A stretch of 51,842 nt of DNA from Candidatus Cloacimonadota bacterium (GTDB taxonomy: Bacteria; Cloacimonadota; Cloacimonadia; Cloacimonadales; Cloacimonadaceae): assembly GCA_012839325.1 (NCBI GenBank), contig DUNQ01000053.1, positions 1 through 51,842 of the forward strand, in the 5' to 3' direction. Under the pieces are notes generated by a model. It searched no databases, was not told the origin of the DNA, and saw nothing but the letters and a program-made list of their open reading frames with translations. Made by a program: the position numbers and the translations under genes. Positions 42,542 to 50,742 of this stretch are shown here, one piece after another; position 1 is the first letter of the stretch; the number at the start of each line of letters is the position of its first letter.

Positions 42542-43365
42542 TGAAGCTATCTGTAACAATAGAACGGCGCATCATCTTTACGGTCTTGCTCATCGCTGTT
42601 GCCTTGCCGCTGATCTTCCCCATCGGCTGGACAACCGGTATATCATCTTATACAGAGATGGTCTATGATCTCATGGAGGAAACGCCGGATGGCTCGGTAA
42701 TCATTCTCTCTTTTGATTATGACCCCTCTACGATCACCGAGCTCCAACCCATGGCAGAAGCAATGATAGAGCACGCTTTTAATAAGAATCACAAGATAAT
42801 AGCTACAGCGCTATGGCCGATGGGCGTACAGATGGCAGAGAAAGCCTTTGAGAAGGTCTTGGAAGAATACCCTGAGAAAGTGCGCGGCGAAGACTTCGTG
42901 AATCTCGGCTACAAGGTAGGCGGCATGGTGACCATCCAAGCTATGGGACGCAGCTTGCCTGAGGTGTATCCCAATGATATCAATGGGCGCAAGTATGAAG
43001 ACATCCCCATGCTAAAGGGAATACATCGCCTCAAGAATGTTGCCTTCATAGCATCTCTTTCCAGCGGAGTTCCCGGCCTCAAAGAATGGATGATGGTGGC
43101 ACATGACACGCACGACATCCCCGTAACGGGCGGATGCACAGCCATCAGCGCACCGGGCTTCTTCCCTTATATAAACGAACAAGAGCAGCTGCACGGCGTA
43201 TTGGGCGGACTCAAAGCAGCCAGCGAATATGAAAGCCTGATTGGTAAGATGGGCAGCGCTACCACCAAGATGGACGCTCAATCCATCGCCCACCTTTTGA
43301 TCTTGGTATTCATCGCCTTGGGCAATATCAAAGCCTACACCACAAGAAGGAGGAAAAAACAATGA
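42541..43365 (+). CDS. Two-helix membrane protein with a large soluble domain
   Basis: A membrane helix at 10-29, a soluble domain (about 45-240) and a C-terminal helix (about 245-262) before a basic tail (TTRRRKKQ). The soluble domain shows the same order of elements as the main domain of the gene at 40752: a leading strand (SVIILSFDY), a long helix, a second strand (HKIIATAL), a second helix (AEKAFEKVLEEY), then a glycine-rich C-terminal half ending GCTAISAPGFFPYINEQEQLHGVLGGL. I infer related folds. Function unknown. Overlaps neighbours by 1 and 4 bases. Confidence 0.82.
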   Translation: MKLSVTIERRIIFTVLLIAVALPLIFPIGWTTGISSYTEMVYDLMEETPDGSVIILSFDYDPSTITELQPMAEAMIEHAFNKNHKIIATALWPMGVQMAEKAFEKVLEEYPEKVRGEDFVNLGYKVGGMVTIQAMGRSLPEVYPNDINGRKYEDIPMLKGIHRLKNVAFIASLSSGVPGLKEWMMVAHDTHDIPVTGGCTAISAPGFFPYINEQEQLHGVLGGLKAASEYESLIGKMGSATTKMDAQSIAHLLILVFIALGNIKAYTTRRRKKQ

Positions 43366-44000
43366 GCGGATTCATGACAGTTCTCGGTATTTGGATAGCC
43401 GCCTTTTTCACCCTCAGCATCTTTAGTTTCTTGTATAAAGACAACCCCTTTTATAAGTTTGCCGAGCAAGTATTCGTGGGTCTTTCCGCGGCATACTGGC
43501 TGGTATATATCTATTATTCCATCATGTTGCCCAACCTATTTAGCAAGTTGGCAGCAGACTTTAGCGGCAATATCATCCTGCTAATCCCCGCCGGACTGGG
43601 CCTTCTCATGCTGATGAGATTACATCCCAAAACGCAGTGGCTGAGCCGCTTCCCCTTGGCAATCATGGTTGGCACCACAGCCGGCATCTCGCTCTTGCGT
43701 CATATGAAGAGCGATATCCTGCAACAAGTTGCCGCAACCATGATAAACCCCTTCGCAAGCGGACAACCCTCCGTGATCATAGGCAATCTGCTGTTGATAA
43801 TAGGCACGATTACGGGCATATTCTTCTTCTATTTCAGCAAGAAGCAAGAAGGAATATATAAGATCCCCTCTAAGATAGGGATATGGTTTTTGATGGTGAG
43901 TTTCGGCGCCACTTTCGGCTACACTGTGATGGCAAGAATCTCGCTACTGATCGGTAGGCTCGAATTCCTTTTGGGCGACTGGTTACATCTAATTAAATAA
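43362..44000 (+). CDS. Polytopic membrane protein, unknown function
   Basis: 212 residues with about six membrane helices, starting MSGFMTVLGIWIAAFFTLSIFSFLY. A notable segment is FSFLYKDNPFYKFAEQVFVGLSAAYWLVY at helices 1-2. Repeated arginines in the middle (LMRLHPKTQWLSRFPLAIMVGTTAGISLLRHM) may sit at the cytoplasmic face. No named family recognised. Overlaps the upstream gene by four bases; the ligase gene follows after 11 bases. Confidence 0.82.
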   Translation: MSGFMTVLGIWIAAFFTLSIFSFLYKDNPFYKFAEQVFVGLSAAYWLVYIYYSIMLPNLFSKLAADFSGNIILLIPAGLGLLMLMRLHPKTQWLSRFPLAIMVGTTAGISLLRHMKSDILQQVAATMINPFASGQPSVIIGNLLLIIGTITGIFFFYFSKKQEGIYKIPSKIGIWFLMVSFGATFGYTVMARISLLIGRLEFLLGDWLHLIK

Positions 44001-44011
44001 GGAAGTGTAGT

Positions 44012-45535
44012 ATGCTTTTATTGCATCAAATATTTATACGATCTGCAAAGAAATTCCCCAAGCGCATAGCGGTTTATGATAAGACCACCATGCAAGACTA
44101 TAGCTATGAAAAGCTTCTGATTGCGAGCCTGATACTCAAAGGACACATAGGCAAGATCAGAGGCAAATATATAGGCATCCTGCTTCCCACGGGTGCCGGA
44201 GGCATGCTCACCATACTCGGAACGCTGATGAACGGCAAGATCCCGGTGATGATAAACTATGCCACGGGCGCGATTGAGAACTGCAAATACGCTCAGGAAA
44301 AGTGTCAGTTCAGAACGATTATCACCAGCAAGCAACTGCTGAAGAAGATGGGCTTGGAGCCTATTGAAGACATGATCTTCGTAGAGGATATACTCTCTAA
44401 AGTGACGCTTGCATCAAAGCTTAAAGCAGCAGCTCTTTCCAAGCTACCTTTTGCCGTGCTCAAAAACCTCGTCCATACAGGCGACATCAACGAAACCTCT
44501 GTGATACTCTTCACCAGCGGCAGCGAAAGAGAGCCGAAAGCAGTGCAGCTTTCCCATAAAAACATCCTGCATAACGTGATTTCCTTCCCCAAGATGATAC
44601 ACTTGGATGAGAACGAAGTCTTTGGCTCCATACTCCCTCTTTTCCACGTGTTTGGGCTAACGGTTAACTTCTGGCTACCCATCACCATAGGCGCTTCTAT
44701 GATGGCTTATGCAAACCCCTTGGAATACAGAACGGTATGCGAACATATCAGACAATATAAGGTGAGCTTCATCGCGGCAACCCCTGCTTTCTTTTATGGA
44801 TATCTGCAGAGATCCAAGCCCGGCGACTTTGAATCCGTAAGAATAGCAATCGCCGGCGCAGACAAGCTTTCAGACAAGATATATGAAGGCTTCCTCGCCA
44901 AACACAACCTCACAGTATATGAAGGCTATGGCACGACAGAGACCAGCCCCGTGATCAGCACCTGCTTCCCCGGTGATCACAAAGAAGGCTCCATCGGACG
45001 CCCCATCCCAAACACACAGGTGAAGATACTTGATATCCACACCGATGAACTACTTCCCGCAAACAGAGAAGGCAAGATCATGGTAAAAGGCGACCTCGTA
45101 ATGGAAGGCTACCTCCACGATTTGGAACAGACCACCCTGCGCATACGCAACGGATGGTATGACACCGGCGATATCGGACTCATGGACGAAGACGGCTATC
45201 TCTTCCATAGAGGCAGGCTCAAACGCTTCGTAAAGATAGGCGGCGAGATGGTTTCACTGGTAAATGTTGAAGAGCATCTCAGCGAGCTTTTGCCGGATGA
45301 CGTAATCTGCTGCGTGGTAGATATCCCAAATCCCACCAAGGGCGCAGATGTTGTTGCAGCCGTAGCCAACGGTGATTTCGACATGAACAAAGTGCTTAAG
45401 AAGCTGAAGAAGCACCTCCCTGCAATCGCCGTCCCCAAGAAGTTTTATGTGATAGAAGATATCCCCATGATGGCAAGCGGGAAAGTGAACTTCCGCGAGG
45501 TGGAAAAAATAGTGCGCGAAAAGAGCAGGAAATGA
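44012..45535 (+). CDS. AMP-forming acyl ligase, acyl-ACP synthetase (Aas) type
   Basis: Activates a carboxylic acid as acyl-AMP, then passes it to CoA or ACP. Adenylation motifs: VILFTSGSEREPKAVQLSH (P-loop; the TSGS form is typical of the Aas C-terminal half), YEGYGTTETSPV, WYDTGDIG and the final MASGKVNFRE with the catalytic lysine. The 507-residue protein lacks the PlsC-type acyltransferase half of E. coli Aas. Fatty-acid activation for membrane lipid repair is the best guess. The start is preceded by AAGGA. Its stop overlaps the aldolase start by four bases. Confidence 0.87.
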   Translation: MLLLHQIFIRSAKKFPKRIAVYDKTTMQDYSYEKLLIASLILKGHIGKIRGKYIGILLPTGAGGMLTILGTLMNGKIPVMINYATGAIENCKYAQEKCQFRTIITSKQLLKKMGLEPIEDMIFVEDILSKVTLASKLKAAALSKLPFAVLKNLVHTGDINETSVILFTSGSEREPKAVQLSHKNILHNVISFPKMIHLDENEVFGSILPLFHVFGLTVNFWLPITIGASMMAYANPLEYRTVCEHIRQYKVSFIAATPAFFYGYLQRSKPGDFESVRIAIAGADKLSDKIYEGFLAKHNLTVYEGYGTTETSPVISTCFPGDHKEGSIGRPIPNTQVKILDIHTDELLPANREGKIMVKGDLVMEGYLHDLEQTTLRIRNGWYDTGDIGLMDEDGYLFHRGRLKRFVKIGGEMVSLVNVEEHLSELLPDDVICCVVDIPNPTKGADVVAAVANGDFDMNKVLKKLKKHLPAIAVPKKFYVIEDIPMMASGKVNFREVEKIVREKSRK

Positions 45536-46212
45536 TAGATATCACGCTCGGTGATGCACGCCTTGAGCCGCTACTACAACAGATTTCTGAAGTTGCTGGA
45601 CACATCCACAGCTATGGCTGGGCGGAAGCCAATGCCGGCAATATCAGCATCAACGTAAGCTCGCTTTTCACGCCTGAAGAGTTGGACTTTAAACAGCTTT
45701 ACCTCGTATCAAGAGCAGGAAGCAGATACAGACAAACTGCGCTGAAGCCAAAGGAGAACCTCCTACTTGTGCTCTCGGATAAAGACCAAGACATCTACCA
45801 GCCCAGTGATGCCAAGCCCACCAGCGAGTGGATCAGCCACAAATGCCTACAAATGCAAAGACCACGGTTCAGTGTGATCCTGCACACCCATCCCGCCGAG
45901 ATCATCGCCCTAAGACAGATCCCTAAGCTGCAGGATACCAAACTACTCAACAGGCTTCTTCCTGAGATACTTCCCGAATTTTCATTATACTTACCCGAGG
46001 GCATAGCCATGGCACCGCTCTGCCCTCCCGGCTCACAAGAGCTATGCGACGCAAGCAGCAGCGCGCTCAAAGACGAAAAAGCACTGATCTGGAGCGGACA
46101 CGGCTTACTCTCCTTTTCTGATGACCTCGATTTCGCGCTTGATTACATGGAGATAATCGTCAAAGCCTGCCGCGTCCTCTTCCTCTACCCCGAGCTCCTG
46201 AAGCTATTTTAG
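45532..46212 (+). CDS. Class II aldolase/adducin-family protein, RhaD-like
   Basis: Zinc-dependent sugar-phosphate aldolase fold, 226 residues. Phosphate-binding NAGNIS (34-39), catalytic acid E99 in PTSEWISHK, zinc histidines H118 and H120 in LHTHP, and H190 in SGHGLLSF all align with rhamnulose-1-phosphate aldolase positions. It is shorter than RhaD (about 274). No other rhamnose or fucose genes are near, so the substrate is open. It overlaps the ligase gene by four bases; the stop codon lies within the CIRCE element that precedes htpG. Confidence 0.85.
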   Translation: MIDITLGDARLEPLLQQISEVAGHIHSYGWAEANAGNISINVSSLFTPEELDFKQLYLVSRAGSRYRQTALKPKENLLLVLSDKDQDIYQPSDAKPTSEWISHKCLQMQRPRFSVILHTHPAEIIALRQIPKLQDTKLLNRLLPEILPEFSLYLPEGIAMAPLCPPGSQELCDASSSALKDEKALIWSGHGLLSFSDDLDFALDYMEIIVKACRVLFLYPELLKLF

Positions 46213-46235
46213 CACTCCCCACCCTCGACTGCTAA
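46209..46235 (+). promoter_or_regulatory. CIRCE element (HrcA operator) upstream of htpG
   Basis: TTAGCACTC (46209-46217), nine bases, then GACTGCTAA (46227-46235). The known CIRCE consensus is TTAGCACTC-N9-GAGTGCTAA; only one of 18 arm bases differs and the spacer is exact. It overlaps the stop codon of the aldolase gene and lies 75 bases before the htpG ATG, with TTGACA at 46244-46249 just downstream. Confidence 0.85.
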
Positions 46236-46253
46236 CAATCCCCTTGACAAGAT

Positions 46254-46276
46254 TGCCAAGCGCAGCTTTCTTGGCA
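46254..46276. promoter_or_regulatory. Second inverted repeat in the htpG leader
   Basis: TGCCAAG (46254-46260) and CTTGGCA (46270-46276) are a perfect 7-bp inverted repeat with a nine-base spacer, the same geometry as CIRCE but a different sequence. It lies between the TTGACA at 46244 and the htpG ribosome site. It could be a second operator or an RNA hairpin. Confidence 0.5.
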
Positions 46277-46309
46277 TCGTTAATAATATCATCAAGGAGA
46301 AACATAAAA

Positions 46310-48310
46310 ATGGCTAAGAAAAATGCACAAGAAACAGGTAGTTTCAGCATACACACTGAAAACATCTTTCCCATTATCAAGAAGTGGCTCTACTCCCAAC
46401 ACGACATCTTTTTAAGAGAGCTCGTATCCAACTCAGTTGACGCCATTTCCAAGCGCAGTTATGCGGATGATGGCTTCAAAGAAGAAGATATGAAGATTGA
46501 GATAAAGCTGGATAAATCCAAGAAGACTTTAGAAATTCACGACACCGGAATCGGCATGACTTCGGACGAGATCAAGAAATATATCAACCAAATCGCGTTT
46601 TCCGGCGCCGAAGAGTTTGTGAATAAATTCAAGGACGTTCAGACCAATATAATCGGACATTTCGGACTGGGATTCTACTCATCTTTCATGGTGGCAGAAA
46701 AGGTGACCATTGATTCACTCTCATACACGGAAGGCGCAAAGCCGGCATATTGGGAATGCGACGGCAGCACAGAATACCTTATGAAAGAAGGCAAGCGTAA
46801 AGAAGTGGGCACCACCATCACGCTCCACTTCAATAAAGAATCTGAAGAATATGCAGATTCCGACAAGATACGCGAGATTCTGCTGCGCTACTCAAACTTC
46901 CTACCCATCCCCATCATGTTTGAAGACAAGCAGATAAACCAGCTCGAAGCACTTTGGAACCGCGCTCCGAAAGACGTCACCGACGAAGAATACATCAAGT
47001 TCTACAAGGAAGTATTCGGCGACCACCGCGATCCCGTTTTCTGGATTCACCTGAACGTGGACTTCCCCTTCAACCTCAAAGGGATACTCTATTTCCCCCA
47101 ACTTCGCAACGAACCCGAATTCTTCAAAGGACAGGTTAAACTCTTTTGCAACAACGTATTTGTGGCAGACAACCTCGAAGAGCTCATCCCCGAATTCTTG
47201 CTCTTGCTTAAAGGCGGCATAGACATCCCGGATATCCCGCTCAACGTCTCACGCAGCTTTCTGCAAAACGACGCACAGGTGCAAAAGATCTCGCGCTATA
47301 TCATCAAGAAAGTCGCAGATCACCTCAAAGACACCTTCAAGGAAGACAGAAAGAAGTATGAAGAATATTGGGAAGACATCCATACCTTCATCAAGTTCGG
47401 CATGCTCAAAGAGGAAGATTTCTTTGAAGCTATGCACGAACATGTGCTCTTCAAATCAGCCTCCGGCGACTACCTCACCATAGAGGAGTATAAGACGCGC
47501 AACGCAGCCGATGATGAAGGCAAGACCCGCATCTGGTATGCAGCCGGCGAAGATACGCAGGTAAGCTATCTGAACCTGATGAAAGAGCAAGGCCTGGAAG
47601 TGATCTACCAAAACTCCCCCTTGGACGTACACCTCTATCAGAGACTTGAAGGCAAGTTAGAAAAGACCGAATTCATCCGAGTGGATAGCGAAGTAAACGA
47701 ACTGCTCGTTGATGAAGACCAAAGCAAGCTCGATAAAGACGATGTAAACCGCCTCAAAAAGCTCTTTTACAGAGCCTTAGACCAAAAGGTGGAAGCATCC
47801 TTCAGCGAGGAAAGCTGGAAGGAATTTCTCAAGAAACACCCGCAGGCTACCGAAGCGCTTACTCCGCATCAGATCCAAGAAGGCGAGACCACACGCTTTG
47901 ACCTTCTCGGCTTGCCCACAGAGGTAGAGGAAACCTTAGGCGAAGAAGCCATGAAAGAGCTAAACTCTCATGCCTACACCGAGGTGACAGTTGAGCTAAA
48001 GAGCTTGAAATCCAAGGAAATCCCCGGCATGATAGTCTTCAGCGAATTCATGAGACGCTGGCACGATATGGACATGATGAACACCTTCGGCGGCGGCATG
48101 GATATGCTGAAAAACCACAGCCTCGTGATCAACACCGAGAACCCCATCATTCAGAAGCTGGTAGAGCTGGACAAAGCGGGAGAGGATGAGAAAGTTCAGA
48201 CCATCTCTTCATACATCCACCGCCTCTCACTCTTGGAACAAAAACCCTTCACCGGCGAGGAACTCAAAGACTTCATCGCCAAAGCAAATAAGGTTCTTTC
48301 CTACTTATAA
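46310..48310 (+). CDS. htpG: Molecular chaperone HtpG (Hsp90)
   Basis: ATP-dependent chaperone, cytosolic dimer. The GHKL ATPase domain is at the N-terminus: FLRELVSNSVDAISK (catalytic Glu, metal Asn), DTGIGM, and GHFGLGFYSSFMVAEKV. The middle domain includes YFPQLRNEPEFFKGQVKLFCNNVFVAD and VSRSFLQNDAQVQKI. The C-terminal dimerisation domain follows. At 666 residues it is longer than E. coli HtpG (624). I start at the ATG at 46310, which has AAGGAG ten bases upstream; the open frame reaches a TTG at 46244 inside the control region. Heat-shock control by HrcA is expected from the CIRCE element; hrcA itself is not in the window. Confidence 0.96.
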   Translation: MAKKNAQETGSFSIHTENIFPIIKKWLYSQHDIFLRELVSNSVDAISKRSYADDGFKEEDMKIEIKLDKSKKTLEIHDTGIGMTSDEIKKYINQIAFSGAEEFVNKFKDVQTNIIGHFGLGFYSSFMVAEKVTIDSLSYTEGAKPAYWECDGSTEYLMKEGKRKEVGTTITLHFNKESEEYADSDKIREILLRYSNFLPIPIMFEDKQINQLEALWNRAPKDVTDEEYIKFYKEVFGDHRDPVFWIHLNVDFPFNLKGILYFPQLRNEPEFFKGQVKLFCNNVFVADNLEELIPEFLLLLKGGIDIPDIPLNVSRSFLQNDAQVQKISRYIIKKVADHLKDTFKEDRKKYEEYWEDIHTFIKFGMLKEEDFFEAMHEHVLFKSASGDYLTIEEYKTRNAADDEGKTRIWYAAGEDTQVSYLNLMKEQGLEVIYQNSPLDVHLYQRLEGKLEKTEFIRVDSEVNELLVDEDQSKLDKDDVNRLKKLFYRALDQKVEASFSEESWKEFLKKHPQATEALTPHQIQEGETTRFDLLGLPTEVEETLGEEAMKELNSHAYTEVTVELKSLKSKEIPGMIVFSEFMRRWHDMDMMNTFGGGMDMLKNHSLVINTENPIIQKLVELDKAGEDEKVQTISSYIHRLSLLEQKPFTGEELKDFIAKANKVLSYL

Positions 48311-48329
48311 ACCCAAATCAACCCATAAC

Positions 48330-48359
48330 AAAAGCCCCGGCATCACACCGGGGCTTTTT
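48330..48359. terminator. Bidirectional terminator between convergent genes
   Basis: AAAAGCCCCGG (48330-48340) and CCGGGGCTTTT (48348-48358) form a perfect 11-bp stem with a seven-base loop and T runs on either strand. It serves htpG on the plus strand and the coiled-coil gene on the minus strand. Confidence 0.93.
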
Positions 48360-48376
48360 CATTGTTCTAAGAAATA

Positions 48377-49249
48377 TTATAGAAGCTCAATCACGAGGAA
48401 CTTCTGCTTACGGAAGTTATCCGGATCTGTAATAGTGAGCACATATTCATCACCATCTTTCTCAACCGTATAGGTAGTAGCTATGTGATTGGAAAGTATG
48501 CTATATCCCTTCTTTGTGACAGGGAAGCGAATCTCGGTTTGATCCAGGAGATTGAGTTCGCTAAAGTTCATAGCATCGATAGTTTTCTTGACCATGGTGA
48601 CGCGCCCGATGCCGAGCAATCCGCCCTTACGATTGATCACCTTGTTATCCAAGAGCTGTTTGCGAGTGCCGACCGTGTAATAAATCTGGTTCTCACTGCG
48701 CATGATCTCACCGATTTCCTGCTCTTTTTCCAATACGGTTTGTTCGATCTCGGCAATTTCTCTTTGGCTTCTTCTGCGTTCTTCCTCAATGGTCTCATCC
48801 AAGATGCCCATGCGTTCCTGCAATTCTGACATAATCTGTTCTTTATCTGCAAGCGATGCTTTGAGGCGATCAACAGTTTCTTGAACCCCTCTGAGCTGCG
48901 TGCGCGAATTTGCGAGCTGAGCTTCGAGTTGCGCGATCTTCTTTTTATCCGCCTCAATTTGCTCTCTCATGATTGCAATAGATGCCACCATTTTGTCGCG
49001 TCTGTCCGTTGAATCGGTTTCGGAAAGCTCGGATTGCGTAAAGAGCTGTCCGGAGAGATCTTGCTCCATCTCGTCCAAATTGGCCTGGACGTCTGCAATC
49101 ATAGCAGATGAGGATTCATACAGACTCTCAAGTTCTTCTTTTTCTAATCTAAGTGCTTTATTGGCCTTCGAGGCGTTCATCCAAACGACGCCGAATACGA
49201 TCACTAAAAGTGCCAGCACTGTCATAATTATTGTTTGGGTAAATTTCAT
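48377..49249 (-). CDS. Membrane-anchored coiled-coil protein
   Basis: One N-terminal membrane helix (about 6-24), then a long coiled coil (about 30-185, heptads such as EADKKKIAQLEAQLANSRTQLRGVQETVDRLKASL), then a compact C-terminal domain (about 190-290) beginning IYYTVGTRKQLLDNKVINRKGGLLGIGRV. That last motif recurs, from memory, in uncharacterised Bacteroidota-type proteins; no function is known to me. The TM-coiled coil-globule layout suggests a periplasmic protein reaching away from the inner membrane. AGGAG lies six bases before the ATG. It has its own consensus promoter and shares the bidirectional terminator with htpG. Confidence 0.83.
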   Translation of the reverse strand: MKFTQTIIMTVLALLVIVFGVVWMNASKANKALRLEKEELESLYESSSAMIADVQANLDEMEQDLSGQLFTQSELSETDSTDRRDKMVASIAIMREQIEADKKKIAQLEAQLANSRTQLRGVQETVDRLKASLADKEQIMSELQERMGILDETIEEERRRSQREIAEIEQTVLEKEQEIGEIMRSENQIYYTVGTRKQLLDNKVINRKGGLLGIGRVTMVKKTIDAMNFSELNLLDQTEIRFPVTKKGYSILSNHIATTYTVEKDGDEYVLTITDPDNFRKQKFLVIELL

Positions 49250-49288
49250 TCTTGACTCCTACCGCGTTTTTATTCTAATGTCAACTTA

Positions 49289-49316
49289 ATTATAACACGT
49301 TTTTGTGTCAAGTCAA
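49289..49316 (-). promoter_or_regulatory. Promoter of the coiled-coil gene
   Basis: TTGACT (49316-49311), 16-base spacer, perfect TATAAT (49294-49289) on the minus strand. The spacer includes ACAC and GTGT arms that form a small inverted repeat. Confidence 0.7.
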
Positions 49317-49335
49317 ATGAAAAAGGAAACAGTGG

Positions 49336-50742
49336 ATGAAATATACTTTTTTGGCTGCATGGACGGCTGAACTACAAGGCTTCAAGGCTCAGATAGACAG
49401 GATATTGCTTACGGAAGACAGTCTGATAATCCGTCTCATCAGAAGAGGTGAATTCACCATTGTGTTAAACCCTCAAAATAGCTATATCTTTTATAGCAAG
49501 GACAATAAGAAGCACGATGAAGCGCACGAAATTTGGCAAAATCTGAAGAATTGCCAGATCATCGATCTTGATATCTATGACAGCGACCGCATCATCTTTT
49601 TTGAACTACTGCAAAGAAACATCTATGGCGAGGAGAAAAACATCACCCTACTCTTAGAGCTCATGCCGCCAAAACCCAATGTTATCGTGATAAATAAAGA
49701 GACGAACATAATAATCGACGCGCTTATCAAATACAATCTTTCAGATAACCCTATGCGCATGGTGCTCGCAAATCAGCCCTACTTTGCGCCCAAAACAAGC
49801 TTTACGCCGGATAGAAACGAGAAGGCCATCATCCCCGAAAGCTTTGAAGCAAGCAGCATCAACGAATATTTTTCGCTATATCACAAACAGATCCTCGTGC
49901 CCAAGCTGGAAAAAGACCTCACTGAGAGCAAGATCAAATTTTTGCAAAAGGAGCTGAAACGCCATAAGAACAGACTCAAAATGCAAAAGAAAGATCTCGA
50001 AAAGGCCGAGAAGGCTGACTACTATTTCGCCTGTGCGGAGGCGATTAAGCCCAATATGCAAAAAATGAAGCAAGGCGACGAAGTGCTGATCACCACAAAC
50101 TATTACGATCCTGAACTAAATGAGATTGAGGTGCCGCTGCTTACCGACAAAAGCCCCCTACAAAACCTGCAACACTATCTCAAGCGATATAGAAAAGCCA
50201 AAAACGGGTATGCCATCATCCAGCAGAATATCAAAAAAACAAAGAGCGAGATAGAAAGCCTGGAAAAGCTGGTAGCTCGCCTGCAAGACGGTGAAGATAT
50301 AGATATAGACATCCGCGATAGAGGCACTTCCATCACGCAGAAAATCAAGCAGATAGATAGGATCCTGCAGCTAAAATATGATGACGATTGGCAGATCTAT
50401 ATAGGACGCAAGGCAAAAGAGAACGACTTTATCACCACAAAACTAGGCAAAGCGCAGGATTGGTGGTTCCATAGCCGCATCTATCGCGGTGCGCATGTTC
50501 TCGCGCGAAATCTAAAGAAAAAGACTCCGCCGCTGGAGCTAATACAGATATGTTGCGCGCTCGCGGCATGGTATTCACAGGCGAAGTTCTCCGTGAATGT
50601 GCCCGTGGATTACACCCAGATACGCTATGTCCGCAAGCCCAAAGGCAGCCCTTCCGGATTTGTCACCTATACAAATTACAAGACGGTCTTTGCGAACCCT
50701 AAAGATCTGCGCACCATAAAGAAGGATCTCGGGCATGATTAA
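49336..50742 (+). CDS. rqcH: Ribosome-associated quality-control factor RqcH (NFACT protein)
   Basis: Binds stalled 50S-peptidyl-tRNA complexes and directs C-terminal alanine tailing of the nascent chain. The NFACT-N domain has the D84-R85 pair (YDSDRIIFFE) needed for tailing in characterised RqcH. A helical coiled-coil arm (about 195-335) and an NFACT-R RNA-binding domain (WQIYIGRKAKENDFITTKLGKAQDWWFHSRIYRGAHVL) follow. At 468 residues it is about 100 shorter than the Bacillus protein, mainly within the N-terminal half. AAGGA lies upstream of the ATG. Its stop overlaps recO by 8 bases. Confidence 0.92.
   Translation: MKYTFLAAWTAELQGFKAQIDRILLTEDSLIIRLIRRGEFTIVLNPQNSYIFYSKDNKKHDEAHEIWQNLKNCQIIDLDIYDSDRIIFFELLQRNIYGEEKNITLLLELMPPKPNVIVINKETNIIIDALIKYNLSDNPMRMVLANQPYFAPKTSFTPDRNEKAIIPESFEASSINEYFSLYHKQILVPKLEKDLTESKIKFLQKELKRHKNRLKMQKKDLEKAEKADYYFACAEAIKPNMQKMKQGDEVLITTNYYDPELNEIEVPLLTDKSPLQNLQHYLKRYRKAKNGYAIIQQNIKKTKSEIESLEKLVARLQDGEDIDIDIRDRGTSITQKIKQIDRILQLKYDDDWQIYIGRKAKENDFITTKLGKAQDWWFHSRIYRGAHVLARNLKKKTPPLELIQICCALAAWYSQAKFSVNVPVDYTQIRYVRKPKGSPSGFVTYTNYKTVFANPKDLRTIKKDLGHD

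Noticed and set aside
46244-46309. Upstream extension of htpG to a TTG start
   Set aside because: The extension reads through the inverted repeat and TTGACA of the control region. The ATG at 46310 has AAGGAG and begins where Hsp90 homology begins.
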